From: Lachnospiraceae bacterium
GTDB lineage: Bacteria; Bacillota; Clostridia; Lachnospirales; Lachnospiraceae
DNA length: 56,256 nt
Direction: 5' to 3'
Assembly (NCBI GenBank): GCA_021199475.1
Contig: JAJQHZ010000089.1
Location: 1-56,256, forward strand
A program made the translations under genes and the position numbers. Under the pieces are notes generated by a model. It searched no databases. It was not told the DNA's origin and saw only the letters and a program-made list of their open reading frames with translations. Of this stretch, positions 43,700-52,012 are shown piece after piece (position 1 is the first letter of the stretch; each line of letters starts with the position of its first letter).

Positions 43700-45331
43700 A
43701 TGATAAAAGAATGTTATGAAAAGATCTGTGCGGGAGATGAGGTTCGGGCGAACCTTATCTCTCTTCGCGATGAATTAAAAGATGAGAAAAACAGGCGCGA
43801 GTTTGCATATCTGCTTGGCGGAGATTTCTCAAAGCTCTGCGCTCTGTTAAAGCACGAGGACCCGAAGGTGCGGAAGAATGCCGCGCTTGTCCTCGGAAAA
43901 CTGGAATCGGAGGATCTGCTTCCGGTTCTTTTTGATGCCTATCGGAAGGAAGAGACTCTCTTTATCCGCGCGGACTATCTGAAGGCGATGTCGGAGCTGG
44001 ATTTTCGCCCGCTGGCTGACCAGCTTGAAACGCGCCTTGCCGGGCTTCGCGAGGTGACTTCCTGGAAACCTGAGGAATGGAAGCATATTTCAGAAGAAAT
44101 CCGGGTGCTGCAGGCGATGGTTCTTCGATGCCATGGAATTCGCCACCATCGTTTTTCCGGCGGAAGGGAAAAGGAGGATGTGATCCTGCTGACCAACCGC
44201 CGCCAGCGGGAGGCGACGGCGGAACAGATTTCCAAAGGGAAAATCACGATGCTGGCGGGTGGATTGCGCGTTGATGGCGCACCCCTGAAGGAGATCCGTC
44301 CCATACGGACTTACAGTGAGATGCTGTTTCCTCTGAAAACAGAAGCACTGCCGGCTGATTCCCCGGAGCGCTGCGGGGAACTGCTTGCGAAGCCGGTATT
44401 AGCTTTTGCGGACCGCATTTATAACGGCGCGGGCGCTTTTTTATATCGAATTGAGCTCAGGAACGGAGCCGTCGGCGCGGTTGCGGAAACGGCTTCGCGT
44501 AATCATCAGGCGCAGGGCTCGGGCAATTCTGCCAGAGAACTGTTTTGCGTGGGGAAATTCAAGGAAAAGAGAGGGGTATATCTCCGCCGCCTTTCTTCTG
44601 CGATGGAGCGCGCATCGGATGCCCGGCTCGTCAATTCTGTGAACGATTATGAGATTGAGATTCGTCTGGTACTGCGCAGAGACGGCACCTTTGCCGCGAT
44701 GCTGAAGCTCTCCGCTTCCTTTGATGATCGATTCGCCTATCGGAGGGAGCAGGTCGCCGCATCCATTGCCCCTGTAAACGCCGCGCTGACTGTTCGCCTG
44801 GCACAGCCCTGGCTGATGGAGAACGCGCAGATTCTGGATCCGTTCTGCGGAGTCGGGACAATGCTCATCGAACGCGACCGTGCGGTTAAAGCAGGTACCA
44901 TGTATGGCCTGGATATATTTGCGGAAGCGATCGACAAGGCGCGCAGAAACACCGAACGCGCCGGATGCCGGGTCAATTATATTCAACGCGATTCATTTAC
45001 CTTTCAGCATGAGTACCTCTTTGATGAGGTGATTACCGATATGCCGCGAAGCGTAAGTGCAGGTACAGCGGTGAGTACGACGGCCGCCGGTACCGGCAGG
45101 GATCCTGCGCAGACGCCGGACAGGCGTGCCCTGCGCCGTCTGTATCAGGAGTTCTTTGCCACGATTGGGCGGCTGCTGAAGGAAGAGGCTGTTCTTGTAA
45201 TCTATACAACCGAGCCGAACTATGTGGTCGAATCCGTCAGAAGTGTGCGGGGATACCGGATTGAAAAAAGCTTTCTCCTCAACGAGAAGAATCATACAAC
45301 GGTATTTGTGATCCTGCGCGGCGAAAACTGA
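43700..45331 (+). CDS. HEAT-repeat protein fused to a SAM-dependent methyltransferase domain
   Basis: 543 aa. The N-terminal part (about 1-140) contains HEAT-like helical repeats, e.g. LLKHEDPKVRKNAALVLGKL. A middle region (about 150-330) is not recognised. The C-terminal domain (about 360-540) has the methyltransferase motif I ILDPFCGVGTMLIER (Asp380), GLDIFAEAIDKARRN and motif IV DMPRS (Asp447), like the UPF0020/TRM11/RlmL group of RNA or DNA N-methyltransferases. That group usually has NPPY or DPPY at motif IV; here it is DMPR. Residues 455-475 are an Ala/Thr-rich insertion. The substrate is unknown; rRNA or tRNA guanine N2 methylation is an inference. A hairpin at 45356 ends the gene. Confidence 0.78.
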   Translation: MIKECYEKICAGDEVRANLISLRDELKDEKNRREFAYLLGGDFSKLCALLKHEDPKVRKNAALVLGKLESEDLLPVLFDAYRKEETLFIRADYLKAMSELDFRPLADQLETRLAGLREVTSWKPEEWKHISEEIRVLQAMVLRCHGIRHHRFSGGREKEDVILLTNRRQREATAEQISKGKITMLAGGLRVDGAPLKEIRPIRTYSEMLFPLKTEALPADSPERCGELLAKPVLAFADRIYNGAGAFLYRIELRNGAVGAVAETASRNHQAQGSGNSARELFCVGKFKEKRGVYLRRLSSAMERASDARLVNSVNDYEIEIRLVLRRDGTFAAMLKLSASFDDRFAYRREQVAASIAPVNAALTVRLAQPWLMENAQILDPFCGVGTMLIERDRAVKAGTMYGLDIFAEAIDKARRNTERAGCRVNYIQRDSFTFQHEYLFDEVITDMPRSVSAGTAVSTTAAGTGRDPAQTPDRRALRRLYQEFFATIGRLLKEEAVLVIYTTEPNYVVESVRSVRGYRIEKSFLLNEKNHTTVFVILRGEN

Positions 45332-45355
45332 ATGAGTGATAAAGGTTAACAAAAG

Positions 45356-45407
45356 ATACCAGCCGGATACAGCCCGCACGTTTATCGGGCCCTCCGGCTG
45401 GTATTTC
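45356..45407 (+). terminator. hairpin after the HEAT-methyltransferase gene
   Basis: Stem ATACCAGCCGGA (45356-45367) / TCCGGCTGGTAT (45393-45404), inner GCCCG / CGGGC, then TTTC. The T run is short. The rest of the gap 45332-45717 is AT-rich and holds the tRNA promoter. Confidence 0.65.
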
Positions 45408-45610
45408 GAACTGTAAGATTTGAAACAATCAGGAACAGCCTGACGGCATTGCCGAACTATAAGAAAATGCTGCGGAATTGTCTTGAAAATATACGAGATA
45501 TCGCTAAAGTCTTAAAATAAGACAGACGATATTGTGAATAACTATGAATAATCAGATAAAAGAAAGAATCGTGTTGAAAAAGTTTGTTAGATAAAAAATG
45601 AAAAAAGTTA

Positions 45611-45639
45611 TTGACAGGAGCCAAAAGTTGTAGTATAGT
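45611..45639 (+). promoter_or_regulatory. promoter of the tRNA pair
   Basis: TTGACA (45611-45616), 17-bp spacer, TATAGT (45634-45639), about 80 bp before the first tRNA. Confidence 0.75.
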
Positions 45640-45717
45640 ACCTATTGTTCGCTGAACGGAACGGAACACAGAACAAACAGTGTGAGCGGTTCGACAGAGA
45701 ACATAAAAACAGAAAAT

Positions 45718-45789
45718 GCGCGAGTGGCTCAGTGGTGGAGCACTGCCTTGCCAAGGCAGGGGTCGCGGGTTCGAATCCCGTCTCGCGCT
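45718..45789 (+). tRNA. tRNA-Gly (anticodon GCC)
   Basis: 72-nt cloverleaf: acceptor GCGCGAG (45718-45724) / CTCGCGC (45782-45788), anticodon stem-loop CTGCCTTGCCAAGGCAG with GCC, T arm CGGGTTCGAATCCCG, discriminator T. CCA is not encoded. It is cotranscribed with the next tRNA. Confidence 0.95.
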
Positions 45790-45833
45790 CTGGTTGTGAA
45801 TATACAGCCAACGTCAGATGTGTTCTGACAGCC

Positions 45834-45917
45834 GCGGAGGTGGCGGAATTGGCAGACGCGCAGGCTTCAGGTGCCTGTGGTAGCAATATCGTGTGGGTTC
45901 AAGTCCCATCCTCCGCA
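45834..45917 (+). tRNA. tRNA-Leu (anticodon CAG)
   Basis: 84-nt class II tRNA: acceptor GCGGAGG (45834-45840) / CCTCCGC (45910-45916), anticodon stem-loop CAGGCTTCAGGTGCCTG with CAG, a long variable arm, T arm GGGTTCAAGTCCC, discriminator A. CCA is not encoded. A strong terminator follows 6 nt later. Confidence 0.94.
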
Positions 45918-45922
45918 TAATG

Positions 45923-45950
45923 CTTCCCGGTTTTACCGGGAAGTTTTTTT
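45923..45950 (+). terminator. Rho-independent terminator of the tRNA operon
   Basis: Perfect stem CTTCCCGGT / ACCGGGAAG with a TTT loop, then seven T. Confidence 0.93.
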
Positions 45951-45981
45951 ATGCACAGGGTTGCGTAAGGAGTCTTGCGGC
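45951..45981 (+). repeat. post-terminator motif, copy B
   Basis: ATGCACAGGGTTGCGTAAGG followed by AGTCTTGCGGC, directly after the T run. It shares AAGGAGTCTTGCGGC exactly with copy A at 37032-37065, and the mini-hairpin is kept as GTAAG-GAGT-CTTGC with a G-U pair. Confidence 0.75.
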
Positions 45982-46025
45982 TAAAGCAGTATCCGGCTCG
46001 CGCGGCGAATAGGGGAGAAAACAGA

Positions 46026-47117
46026 ATGAATCTTAAAAAGACTTTTCTAATCAGCTTTTGTATCGTAATCGGGGTTGTGCTCGTCAGCGGCGGGCTTGTC
46101 TACAAGCTGGGACATGATCTGTACGGAAATGTAAATTATGTTTCGGATGATACCGTCACTGTGGAGGAGACGGTTCCGGAGGAGGAGACTGACGAAGGCG
46201 TCGGCGAGGTAGTGAGCTATGATGAGCTTGCCGAGATTCAGGATTCGATGGATACGACAAAAGAGGTTGTCGCAGATGATGATATTTACAATGTCCTGCT
46301 GATTGGTGTGGACAGACAGGAGAGGACCTGGAACGGGAACTCTGACTGCATGATTCTGGTTTCCATCAATAAAGCGGCCAACCGGGTGACGATGGTGTCT
46401 CTGATGCGTGACACGTACGTGAATATTCCGGATGTAGGCTACAAAAAACTGAATGCGGCTTACGCGTACGGCGCTGGTCCGCTTCTGTGTGAGACGATTA
46501 CCGAGACGTATAAAATTGAAGTGGATAAGTACGTGGCAGTCGATTTCTGGGATCTGGTTGATATCATCGATATCATCGGCGGTGTCGATCTGGAAGTGTC
46601 GGCGGAGGAGGTTGAGGTAGCGAACGGCTATATCATGGATATGTGTGAGCGCCTGATGGATATCGACCCGTCTTCCCATTATTTCCCGGAGGAGGGCGGC
46701 TGGGTTCACGCGGACGGCGTCCAGGCAGTCGCCTATGCGAGAAACCGTTATGTGGGAAATTCCGATTTCGACCGAACCGAACGTCAGCGTTATGTGCTGA
46801 CACAGCTGATGGAAGAAGTGAAGCAGATGTCGGTGGCGCAGATGACGGAAAAAATGCAGTCGATTCTCGAGTACATTACGACCAATATCTCTGAGACGGA
46901 GATCTGGAGTATGCTGACGGAGCTGCCGGATATGCTTGAGTATGACTTTGAGACCAGCCGTGTTCCGTATGACGGGATGTACAGTACCATTTATGTGAAT
47001 GGTCAGGATATGCTGGTGCCGGACTGGGAGGAAACGCTTGAGATTTTGCATGACTTCATCTATGGCTCGGAGGAAGAAAGCAGCACAGAGACGATTACAG
47101 AGGCAGCAGCTGGGTAA
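46026..47117 (+). CDS. LytR-CpsA-Psr (LCP) family protein
   Basis: Membrane-bound phosphotransferase that attaches teichoic acid-like or other polymers to peptidoglycan; 363 aa. Cytoplasmic start MNLKK, one membrane segment (about 7-27), an acidic linker, then the LCP domain from about residue 88: LLIGVDRQE, NSDCMILVSINK, VSLMRDTYVNIP with the lipid-phosphate-binding Arg, LNAAYAYG, and DGVQAVAYARNRYVGNSDFDRTERQR (core YARNRY and DFDRTERQR). GGGGAG precedes ATG 46026. It lies just after the tRNA operon. Confidence 0.92.
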   Translation: MNLKKTFLISFCIVIGVVLVSGGLVYKLGHDLYGNVNYVSDDTVTVEETVPEEETDEGVGEVVSYDELAEIQDSMDTTKEVVADDDIYNVLLIGVDRQERTWNGNSDCMILVSINKAANRVTMVSLMRDTYVNIPDVGYKKLNAAYAYGAGPLLCETITETYKIEVDKYVAVDFWDLVDIIDIIGGVDLEVSAEEVEVANGYIMDMCERLMDIDPSSHYFPEEGGWVHADGVQAVAYARNRYVGNSDFDRTERQRYVLTQLMEEVKQMSVAQMTEKMQSILEYITTNISETEIWSMLTELPDMLEYDFETSRVPYDGMYSTIYVNGQDMLVPDWEETLEILHDFIYGSEEESSTETITEAAAG

Positions 47118-47172
47118 GGAACTGTTACGAAATAACTTATGCATCTTGCACCGCCTGACGCGCGAACCGCAA

Positions 47173-47268
47173 ACCATAAAAGTCTCGACGCTCTACGCTC
47201 CGCTTCGGTCGGCGCTAAACGAACGTCCACTGGACGTTCAGCGCCCTGCTGCGCCTACGTTTTTATGT
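47173..47268 (+). repeat. nested-hairpin element between the LCP and HAD genes
   Basis: Centre GAACGTCCACTGGACGTTC (47221-47239) inside GGCGCT (47211-47216) / AGCGCC (47240-47245), with the ends CATAAAA (47175-47181) and TTTTTATG (47260-47267) also complementary. The left arm has CGCTCCGCTTCGGTCGG. A related string CGCTCCGGTCGG with an N-CCACTGG-N hairpin occurs at 55660-55706. The T run could make it a terminator for the LCP gene. The gap 47118-47443 holds no supported gene. Confidence 0.7.
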
Positions 47269-47443
47269 TCTGTGCTTCACACGTTATCCGGCACAATCTG
47301 GACATATTATTTTGCGACGGTTCCTAAGAGAAGGAAACAGTCGGCGGAATGGATTTGATAAAAGGGCTTTCCGTATGGGAATCGGGATTACAGTATTGCG
47401 AGATAATCCCGATTCTTTCTTTATAAACAGGACAGGCAGGGAA

Positions 47444-48271
47444 ATGATGAAGAAACTATTTTTTACGGATCTGGATGGCACACTTCTTACAGACAGCAAG
47501 GAAATCACACCGGGCACGCAGGAGGCCGTCAATCTGGCACTGGAACAGGGGCATAAAATTGTCCTCACGACCGGCCGTCCGCTCGCAAGCGCATGGATTC
47601 AGGCGGAGCGGCTTGGACTGGTCTGCGAAGGCTGCTATCTCATCGCGTTCAACGGCGGGCAGATCTATGACAGCTTTCACAGAACCGGCATTTATCGGAA
47701 AACGATTTCCCGCGCTCTGATTCCGGATATTTTTGCGGATGCCCGGTGCAGAGGCATTCATATTCAGACATTCTCCGATCAGGAAGTGCTCGCTGAGGAG
47801 GAACGCCAGGAGATACATGATTATTGTAAACGCACGCTGCAGACCTTTCGCATCGTGCCTTCGATCGGGCAGGCGCTGGAGCAGGAGCCCTGTAAAGTGC
47901 TTGCAATCGAGACAGAGCGCCGAAGCGTGATCGAGCAGTTCCAGCAGGATTTATTGAAGAAATACGGTGATATCCTGGATTGTTATTTTTCCAACGATGC
48001 TTATCTGGAAATTGTTCCCGCCCATGTTTCCAAAGGGCAGGCGCTGCGGTGGCTGTGTGAATATCTGAATATTCCGGTTGAAAATTCAGTATCAGCCGGA
48101 GATGCGCCCAACGACATCGACATGATCGAGGCTGCCCATATCGGCGTAGCGATGCGCAATTCCTATCCCGGCGTCGCGCAGCACGCGGATTATATGACGA
48201 AGGCGGATAATAATCATGACGGAGCAGCGGAGATCATCCACAAATTTATTCTGGAGGACGACGGGAGATAG
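47444..48271 (+). CDS. HAD superfamily (Cof-type) phosphatase
   Basis: Cytoplasmic sugar-phosphate-type phosphatase, 275 aa. Motif I FFTDLDGTLLT with nucleophile Asp9 and acid/base Asp11, motif II Thr in VLTTGRP, Lys in VSKGQALRWL (motif III), and motif IV GDAPNDIDMI. The C2-type cap lies between about 85 and 185. ATG 47444 or 47447 follows GGCAGGGAA; the earlier in-frame start has no site. Cof-type enzymes have broad substrates, so no specific function is claimed. It may be cotranscribed with the LCP gene if the hairpin leaks. Confidence 0.92.
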   Translation: MMKKLFFTDLDGTLLTDSKEITPGTQEAVNLALEQGHKIVLTTGRPLASAWIQAERLGLVCEGCYLIAFNGGQIYDSFHRTGIYRKTISRALIPDIFADARCRGIHIQTFSDQEVLAEEERQEIHDYCKRTLQTFRIVPSIGQALEQEPCKVLAIETERRSVIEQFQQDLLKKYGDILDCYFSNDAYLEIVPAHVSKGQALRWLCEYLNIPVENSVSAGDAPNDIDMIEAAHIGVAMRNSYPGVAQHADYMTKADNNHDGAAEIIHKFILEDDGR

Positions 48272-48292
48272 ATCGGCGGAAAGAAGCGGTGC

Positions 48293-48321
48293 TTGACGAA
48301 TGAGGATTGGAATGATAGAAT
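48293..48321 (+). promoter_or_regulatory. promoter of trpS
   Basis: TTGACG (48293-48298), 17-bp spacer with extended -10 TG at 48313-48314, TAGAAT (48316-48321). The leader of about 125 nt has no T-box consensus. Confidence 0.6.
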
Positions 48322-48452
48322 TGCGGAAGTGAGAAATGCTGCACAGGCGGGACAACTGCGGCAATCGCTAAGAGAGGTTCAGGGAAGCGTTCGCGTTGCG
48401 GTGTAAAACGGTTGCCCATGATGGCAGGTGATACGGTGAGGAGGACTTTGGT

Positions 48453-49457
48453 ATGATTGACAACAAAAAGGTACTGTTTAGCGGGATGCAGGCGACGGGG
48501 AATCTGACCCTGGGCAATTATCTGGGCGCTTTGAAGAACTGGGTGAATTTAAGCGACGAGTATGAGTGCTTTTATTCCGTCGTGGATATGCACTCGATTA
48601 CGATTCGACAGGATCCGGCAACGCTTCGCAAGCGTGCGCGTGCACTTTTGACCCTCTATATTGCGGCCGGTCTTGACCCGGAGAAAAACTGCATCTATTA
48701 CCAGTCTCATGTGTCGGGTCATGCGGAGCTCGCGTGGATTCTGAATTGCTTTACTTATATGGGAGAGCTGAACCGCATGACGCAGTTTAAGGATAAGGCG
48801 GCGAAGCATGCAGATAATATCAATGCTGGTCTTTTTACCTATCCGGTGCTGATGGCGGCGGATATTCTGCTGTACCAGGCGGATGTGGTTCCGGTGGGGA
48901 TTGATCAGATGCAGCATCTGGAGATTACGAGAGATATTGCACAGAGGTTTAATGGCATTTATGGCGACGTGTTTACGATTCCGAAGGCTTACATCGGCAA
49001 GGTTGGTGCGAAAATCATGAGCCTGCAGGATCCGTCAAAGAAGATGAGCAAGTCGGATGAGAACCCGAACGGCAGTATTTATCTGATGGATGACCCGGAT
49101 ACGATACGCCGGAAATGTAAACGCGCCGTGACGGACTCCCTTGGTGAGTTCCGGTACAGTGAGGAGCAGCCGGGCCTTCACAATCTGATTGACATCTTCT
49201 GCGCGTGCACGAACCGGACGCCGGAGGATGTGGTGAGGGAGTTTTCAGACGGCGGCTATGGCCAGTTCAAGGAAGCGGTCGGGGAGGCTGTTGTGGCGGT
49301 GCTGGATCCGCTTCAGAAGCGCGTAGCCGAGCTTGAAAAGGACAAGGCCTATATTGACGGCATTATTAAAAATAATGCGGAGAAGGCGAACTATTACGCG
49401 CAGAAAACACTTCGCAAGGTACAGAAGAAGGTAGGGTTCCCGGAGAAAATCCGGTAA
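48453..49457 (+). CDS. trpS: tryptophanyl-tRNA synthetase
   Basis: Class Ic aminoacyl-tRNA synthetase charging tRNA-Trp; 334 aa. The HIGH-equivalent is in ATGNLTLGNYLGALKNW (core TLGNYLG, residues 19-25), Asp/Gln tryptophan-pocket residues in VPVGIDQMQHLEITRDIAQR (core GIDQMQHLE), and the KMSKS loop reads KKMSKSDENP. The start follows TGAGGAGGAC. Many Firmicute trpS genes have a T-box leader; none is visible here. Confidence 0.97.
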   Translation: MIDNKKVLFSGMQATGNLTLGNYLGALKNWVNLSDEYECFYSVVDMHSITIRQDPATLRKRARALLTLYIAAGLDPEKNCIYYQSHVSGHAELAWILNCFTYMGELNRMTQFKDKAAKHADNINAGLFTYPVLMAADILLYQADVVPVGIDQMQHLEITRDIAQRFNGIYGDVFTIPKAYIGKVGAKIMSLQDPSKKMSKSDENPNGSIYLMDDPDTIRRKCKRAVTDSLGEFRYSEEQPGLHNLIDIFCACTNRTPEDVVREFSDGGYGQFKEAVGEAVVAVLDPLQKRVAELEKDKAYIDGIIKNNAEKANYYAQKTLRKVQKKVGFPEKIR

Positions 49458-49560
49458 TTCGGAAATGCTTAAACTCTGTAAATAAGTAAAATCATTCTGG
49501 ACTCTTATGGAGTGAATGCAGATAAATCCAGAGTGAATGCAGGCGGAATGGAAAGAAATT

Positions 49561-49601
49561 GAGCGTCGCGGGTGGAACTTTTTGGTTCTTCCGCGGCGCT
49601 C
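49561..49601. other. strong hairpin downstream of trpS
   Basis: GAGCGTCGCGG (49561-49571) pairs with CCGCGGCGCTC (49591-49601) through one G-U pair, and GAAC with GTTC above it; loop TTTTTG. No T run follows on the plus strand. The arm contains GGGTGGAAC, which recalls a T-box core, but the rest of a T-box is missing. A direct repeat GAGTGAATGCAG (49511 and 49532 region, 21 bp apart) lies just before it. Confidence 0.6.
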
Positions 49602-49641
49602 ATCTGGTTTCGGCTCCGATGATGAATCAGACCGAAGAGGG

Positions 49642-50625
49642 TTACACACACAATTTGTTTAGAGAGCAGAGCATAAGCTGCATGTCTTTCGGCATTTCAC
49701 TTTCAAATGTAAGCTCCTTCCCGGTGATTGGATGTACAAATGAAATTCGATGCGAATGCAGCATCTGACGCGGGGTGAGCGCGCAGACGGAGTCCGGATT
49801 GTACAGAAAATCGCCGGGCAGCGGATGCCCGATGGATTTCATGTGGACGCGGATCTGGTGGGTTCGTCCGGTCTCCAGCCGGATGGAGGCGAGGGAGAAG
49901 CAATAGGGACCTGTATATGCGCATAATCTTCGATAGTGTGTCACAGCTCGCTCTCCACGCACTTCGTCTATGCAGCGCATCAGCGGAGAGCCTTCCTGGC
50001 GCGCGATGGGGGCGCGGATGGTTCCGGCCTCCGGCAGCATTCCTTCGGTGATTGCGAGGTATTCCCGGTGAATCTGCCGCCTGGCGGCCATGTCAGAGAG
50101 AATGGCCCCGCTTAAGCTGTTTTTTGCGATGAGCACCAGACCGGTGGTGTCGCGGTCCAGGCGCGTGACACAGCGAAACGCGAAGGGGATATTTCTGCTG
50201 GTATAATAGTACATCACTGCGTTTGCGAGCGTGTTCTCGTAATTGCCCGCCGAAGGATGCACCGGCATATCGCAGGGCTTGTCTGCGATCAGAATGTCCT
50301 CATCCTCATAAACAATCTGGAGCGGAAGCGGAACCGGCAGAATCTGTTCGGACGGCTCGGTTTCCACCAGATGAATGGTAATGGCATCTCCTGCATGGAC
50401 GGGCTGGTTGGTATAGGCCCACTGGCCATTTTGGAGAATTCCATGATCCGTGCGCTTCAGCTGCGTGAGGACATGATGGGAACAGCCCTTTGCGCGCAGA
50501 AAGGCTTCAATGGTCTGTGTGCAGCCTGCACCGGCGGCTCTGATCGTGCTGGCATTGCGGTTGCCGGGAACCGCCCCGAAAGGCGGTACGCGCCAGGAAA
50601 GAATTCTTGTGCCGTTTTGATCCAT
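49642..50625 (-). CDS. RluA family RNA pseudouridine synthase
   Basis: Converts uridine to pseudouridine in rRNA or tRNA; 327 aa. An S4-like N-terminal region (about 30-90) is followed by the catalytic domain with ILIADKPCDMPVHPS, VTRLDRDTTGLVL with catalytic Asp157, and LETGRTHQIRVHM. AAGGAG lies 9 bp before the start at 50625 on the minus strand. It stands alone between trpS and the lactonase gene, and the exact RNA target is unknown. Confidence 0.93.
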   Translation of the reverse strand: MDQNGTRILSWRVPPFGAVPGNRNASTIRAAGAGCTQTIEAFLRAKGCSHHVLTQLKRTDHGILQNGQWAYTNQPVHAGDAITIHLVETEPSEQILPVPLPLQIVYEDEDILIADKPCDMPVHPSAGNYENTLANAVMYYYTSRNIPFAFRCVTRLDRDTTGLVLIAKNSLSGAILSDMAARRQIHREYLAITEGMLPEAGTIRAPIARQEGSPLMRCIDEVRGERAVTHYRRLCAYTGPYCFSLASIRLETGRTHQIRVHMKSIGHPLPGDFLYNPDSVCALTPRQMLHSHRISFVHPITGKELTFESEMPKDMQLMLCSLNKLCV

Positions 50626-50705
50626 GGAATACCGTCTCCTTCATGAATGAAAATAGATGGGGTTATTTTAGCGTAATCCTGTCAGCCTTGCAATCGGTTT
50701 TTTAC

Positions 50706-50733
50706 TTGCAATCCTTTTTAGATGTGTTAGAAT
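50706..50733 (+). promoter_or_regulatory. promoter of the lactonase gene
   Basis: TTGCAA (50706-50711), 16-bp spacer with extended -10 TG, TAGAAT (50728-50733). Confidence 0.55.
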
Positions 50734-50824
50734 ACAAAAGAGGCAAATGCTCCTGTCCGTGATACGGGCAGAGACGCAGACGATAAGGATTCACTGCACG
50801 TCAAGCATAAGGAGGAGCTCCCAG

Positions 50825-51886
50825 ATGGCTGAACAGGAAAAATATGTGGCGTACGTAGGCACTTACACACACGGAAGCAGCATTGGCATTCATATTTACG
50901 ATTTGGATGTGGAAGCCGGTTATATGACAGAGCGGGAAGTCATTCCGGTCAACAATGCTTCCCATATGACAAAATCATACAATGGAAAGTACCTGTACTC
51001 AATTGCGGATGAGGGTGTGGAGGTGCTGAAAATTCTGCCGGACGGCGGCCTTTCTTCAATCAATAAAGTCGGTATTGACGGGATGCGCGGCTGTTATCTT
51101 TCCACGGATCAGACCGGCCGGTTCCTGTTTGTCGGCGGTTACCACGACGCGAAGGTGACGGTTGTGCATACGCACAAGACCGGAAGACTGGGCTCTGTCA
51201 TGGACGGGGTGTTTCATAAAGGATTGGGGCTTGGAAGCGTAGCCGGGCGCAATTTCCTTCCGCATGTGACCTGCGTGATTCCGACTCCGGATGGCAAGTA
51301 CCTCTGTGCGGTGGACAATGGCATCGACCAGGTCAAGATTTATGATGTGAACGCCAGGACAGGCCGTTTGAAGCTGTTTGATATTCTCCGGTGCAAGCTG
51401 GATTCCGGTCCGCGCCTGCTTGCCTTCAGCAAGGATGGCAAATATGCATACATCAATTGTGATATGACAAATGAGATTTGCGTGTACCGCTACGACGGCT
51501 CGGGCAAGGCTCCAGAATTTGAACTGATTCAGACCGTATCGTGTCTGCGGGATCCGACCTCCCGGGGCAGCGCCAGCTGCGGGATGAAGATTGCGCCGAG
51601 TGGGAGATATCTTTATACTTCCAATGCAGGAGAGAATACCTGTGCGGTATTTTCTATCGATCAGGAGACCGGGCAGCTTACCATGCTCTGCTGCCTCCCG
51701 ATCAGTGGCGAATATCCGAAGGACATCGACGTATTTCCGGGAGAGCGGACGCTGGTGGTGCTGAATCATGAGACCAATGAGATCCGCTTTTTTACCATTG
51801 ATTATGAGAAAAAGCTGCTCGTCATGAAAGGGCGGCCGCTGCAGATCGATACGCCGAACTGCATCCTGATTTCCAAAGTGGAGTAG
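50825..51886 (+). CDS. lactonase family beta-propeller protein (6-phosphogluconolactonase-like)
   Basis: 353 aa, seven-bladed beta-propeller of the Pgl/Lactonase family. It shows YVGTYTHGSSIGIHIYDLD at the N-terminus (core YVGTYT), NASHMTKSYNGKYLYS, HVTCVIPTPDGKYLCAVDNG (core PTPDGKYL), SRGSASCGMKIAPSGRYLYTSN (core APSGRYLYTSN), and a final VLNHETNEIRFF. The likely reaction is opening of 6-phosphogluconolactone in the pentose phosphate pathway, though relatives act on other lactones. AAGGAGGAGC precedes the start. A terminator follows. Confidence 0.85.
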   Translation: MAEQEKYVAYVGTYTHGSSIGIHIYDLDVEAGYMTEREVIPVNNASHMTKSYNGKYLYSIADEGVEVLKILPDGGLSSINKVGIDGMRGCYLSTDQTGRFLFVGGYHDAKVTVVHTHKTGRLGSVMDGVFHKGLGLGSVAGRNFLPHVTCVIPTPDGKYLCAVDNGIDQVKIYDVNARTGRLKLFDILRCKLDSGPRLLAFSKDGKYAYINCDMTNEICVYRYDGSGKAPEFELIQTVSCLRDPTSRGSASCGMKIAPSGRYLYTSNAGENTCAVFSIDQETGQLTMLCCLPISGEYPKDIDVFPGERTLVVLNHETNEIRFFTIDYEKKLLVMKGRPLQIDTPNCILISKVE

Positions 51887-51943
51887 CTCTGCCGCGGGTC
51901 GGGTTCTGTCGGCTGATATAGATTCGGGAATAGACAAAATGAA

Positions 51944-51991
51944 AGACTTCCGCATACCAGGCAGATGCTCCGGTAGAACGGAAGTCTTTTT
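51944..51991 (+). terminator. Rho-independent terminator of the lactonase gene
   Basis: Stem AGACTTCCG (51944-51952) / CGGAAGTCT (51979-51987) with a 26-nt loop, then five T. Confidence 0.8.
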
Positions 51992-52012
51992 ATGCGCAGA
52001 GCCGGGTAAGGT
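51992..52012 (+). repeat. post-terminator motif, copy C
   Basis: ATGCGCAGAGCCGGGTAAGG directly after the T run and just before the end of the convergent aroC gene. It matches copy D in 19 of 20 positions over the same core. Confidence 0.75.

Noticed and set aside
48322-48452. T-box riboswitch expected before trpS
   Set aside because: No AGGGTGGNACCGCG-like core, specifier loop or terminator is visible in the leader.
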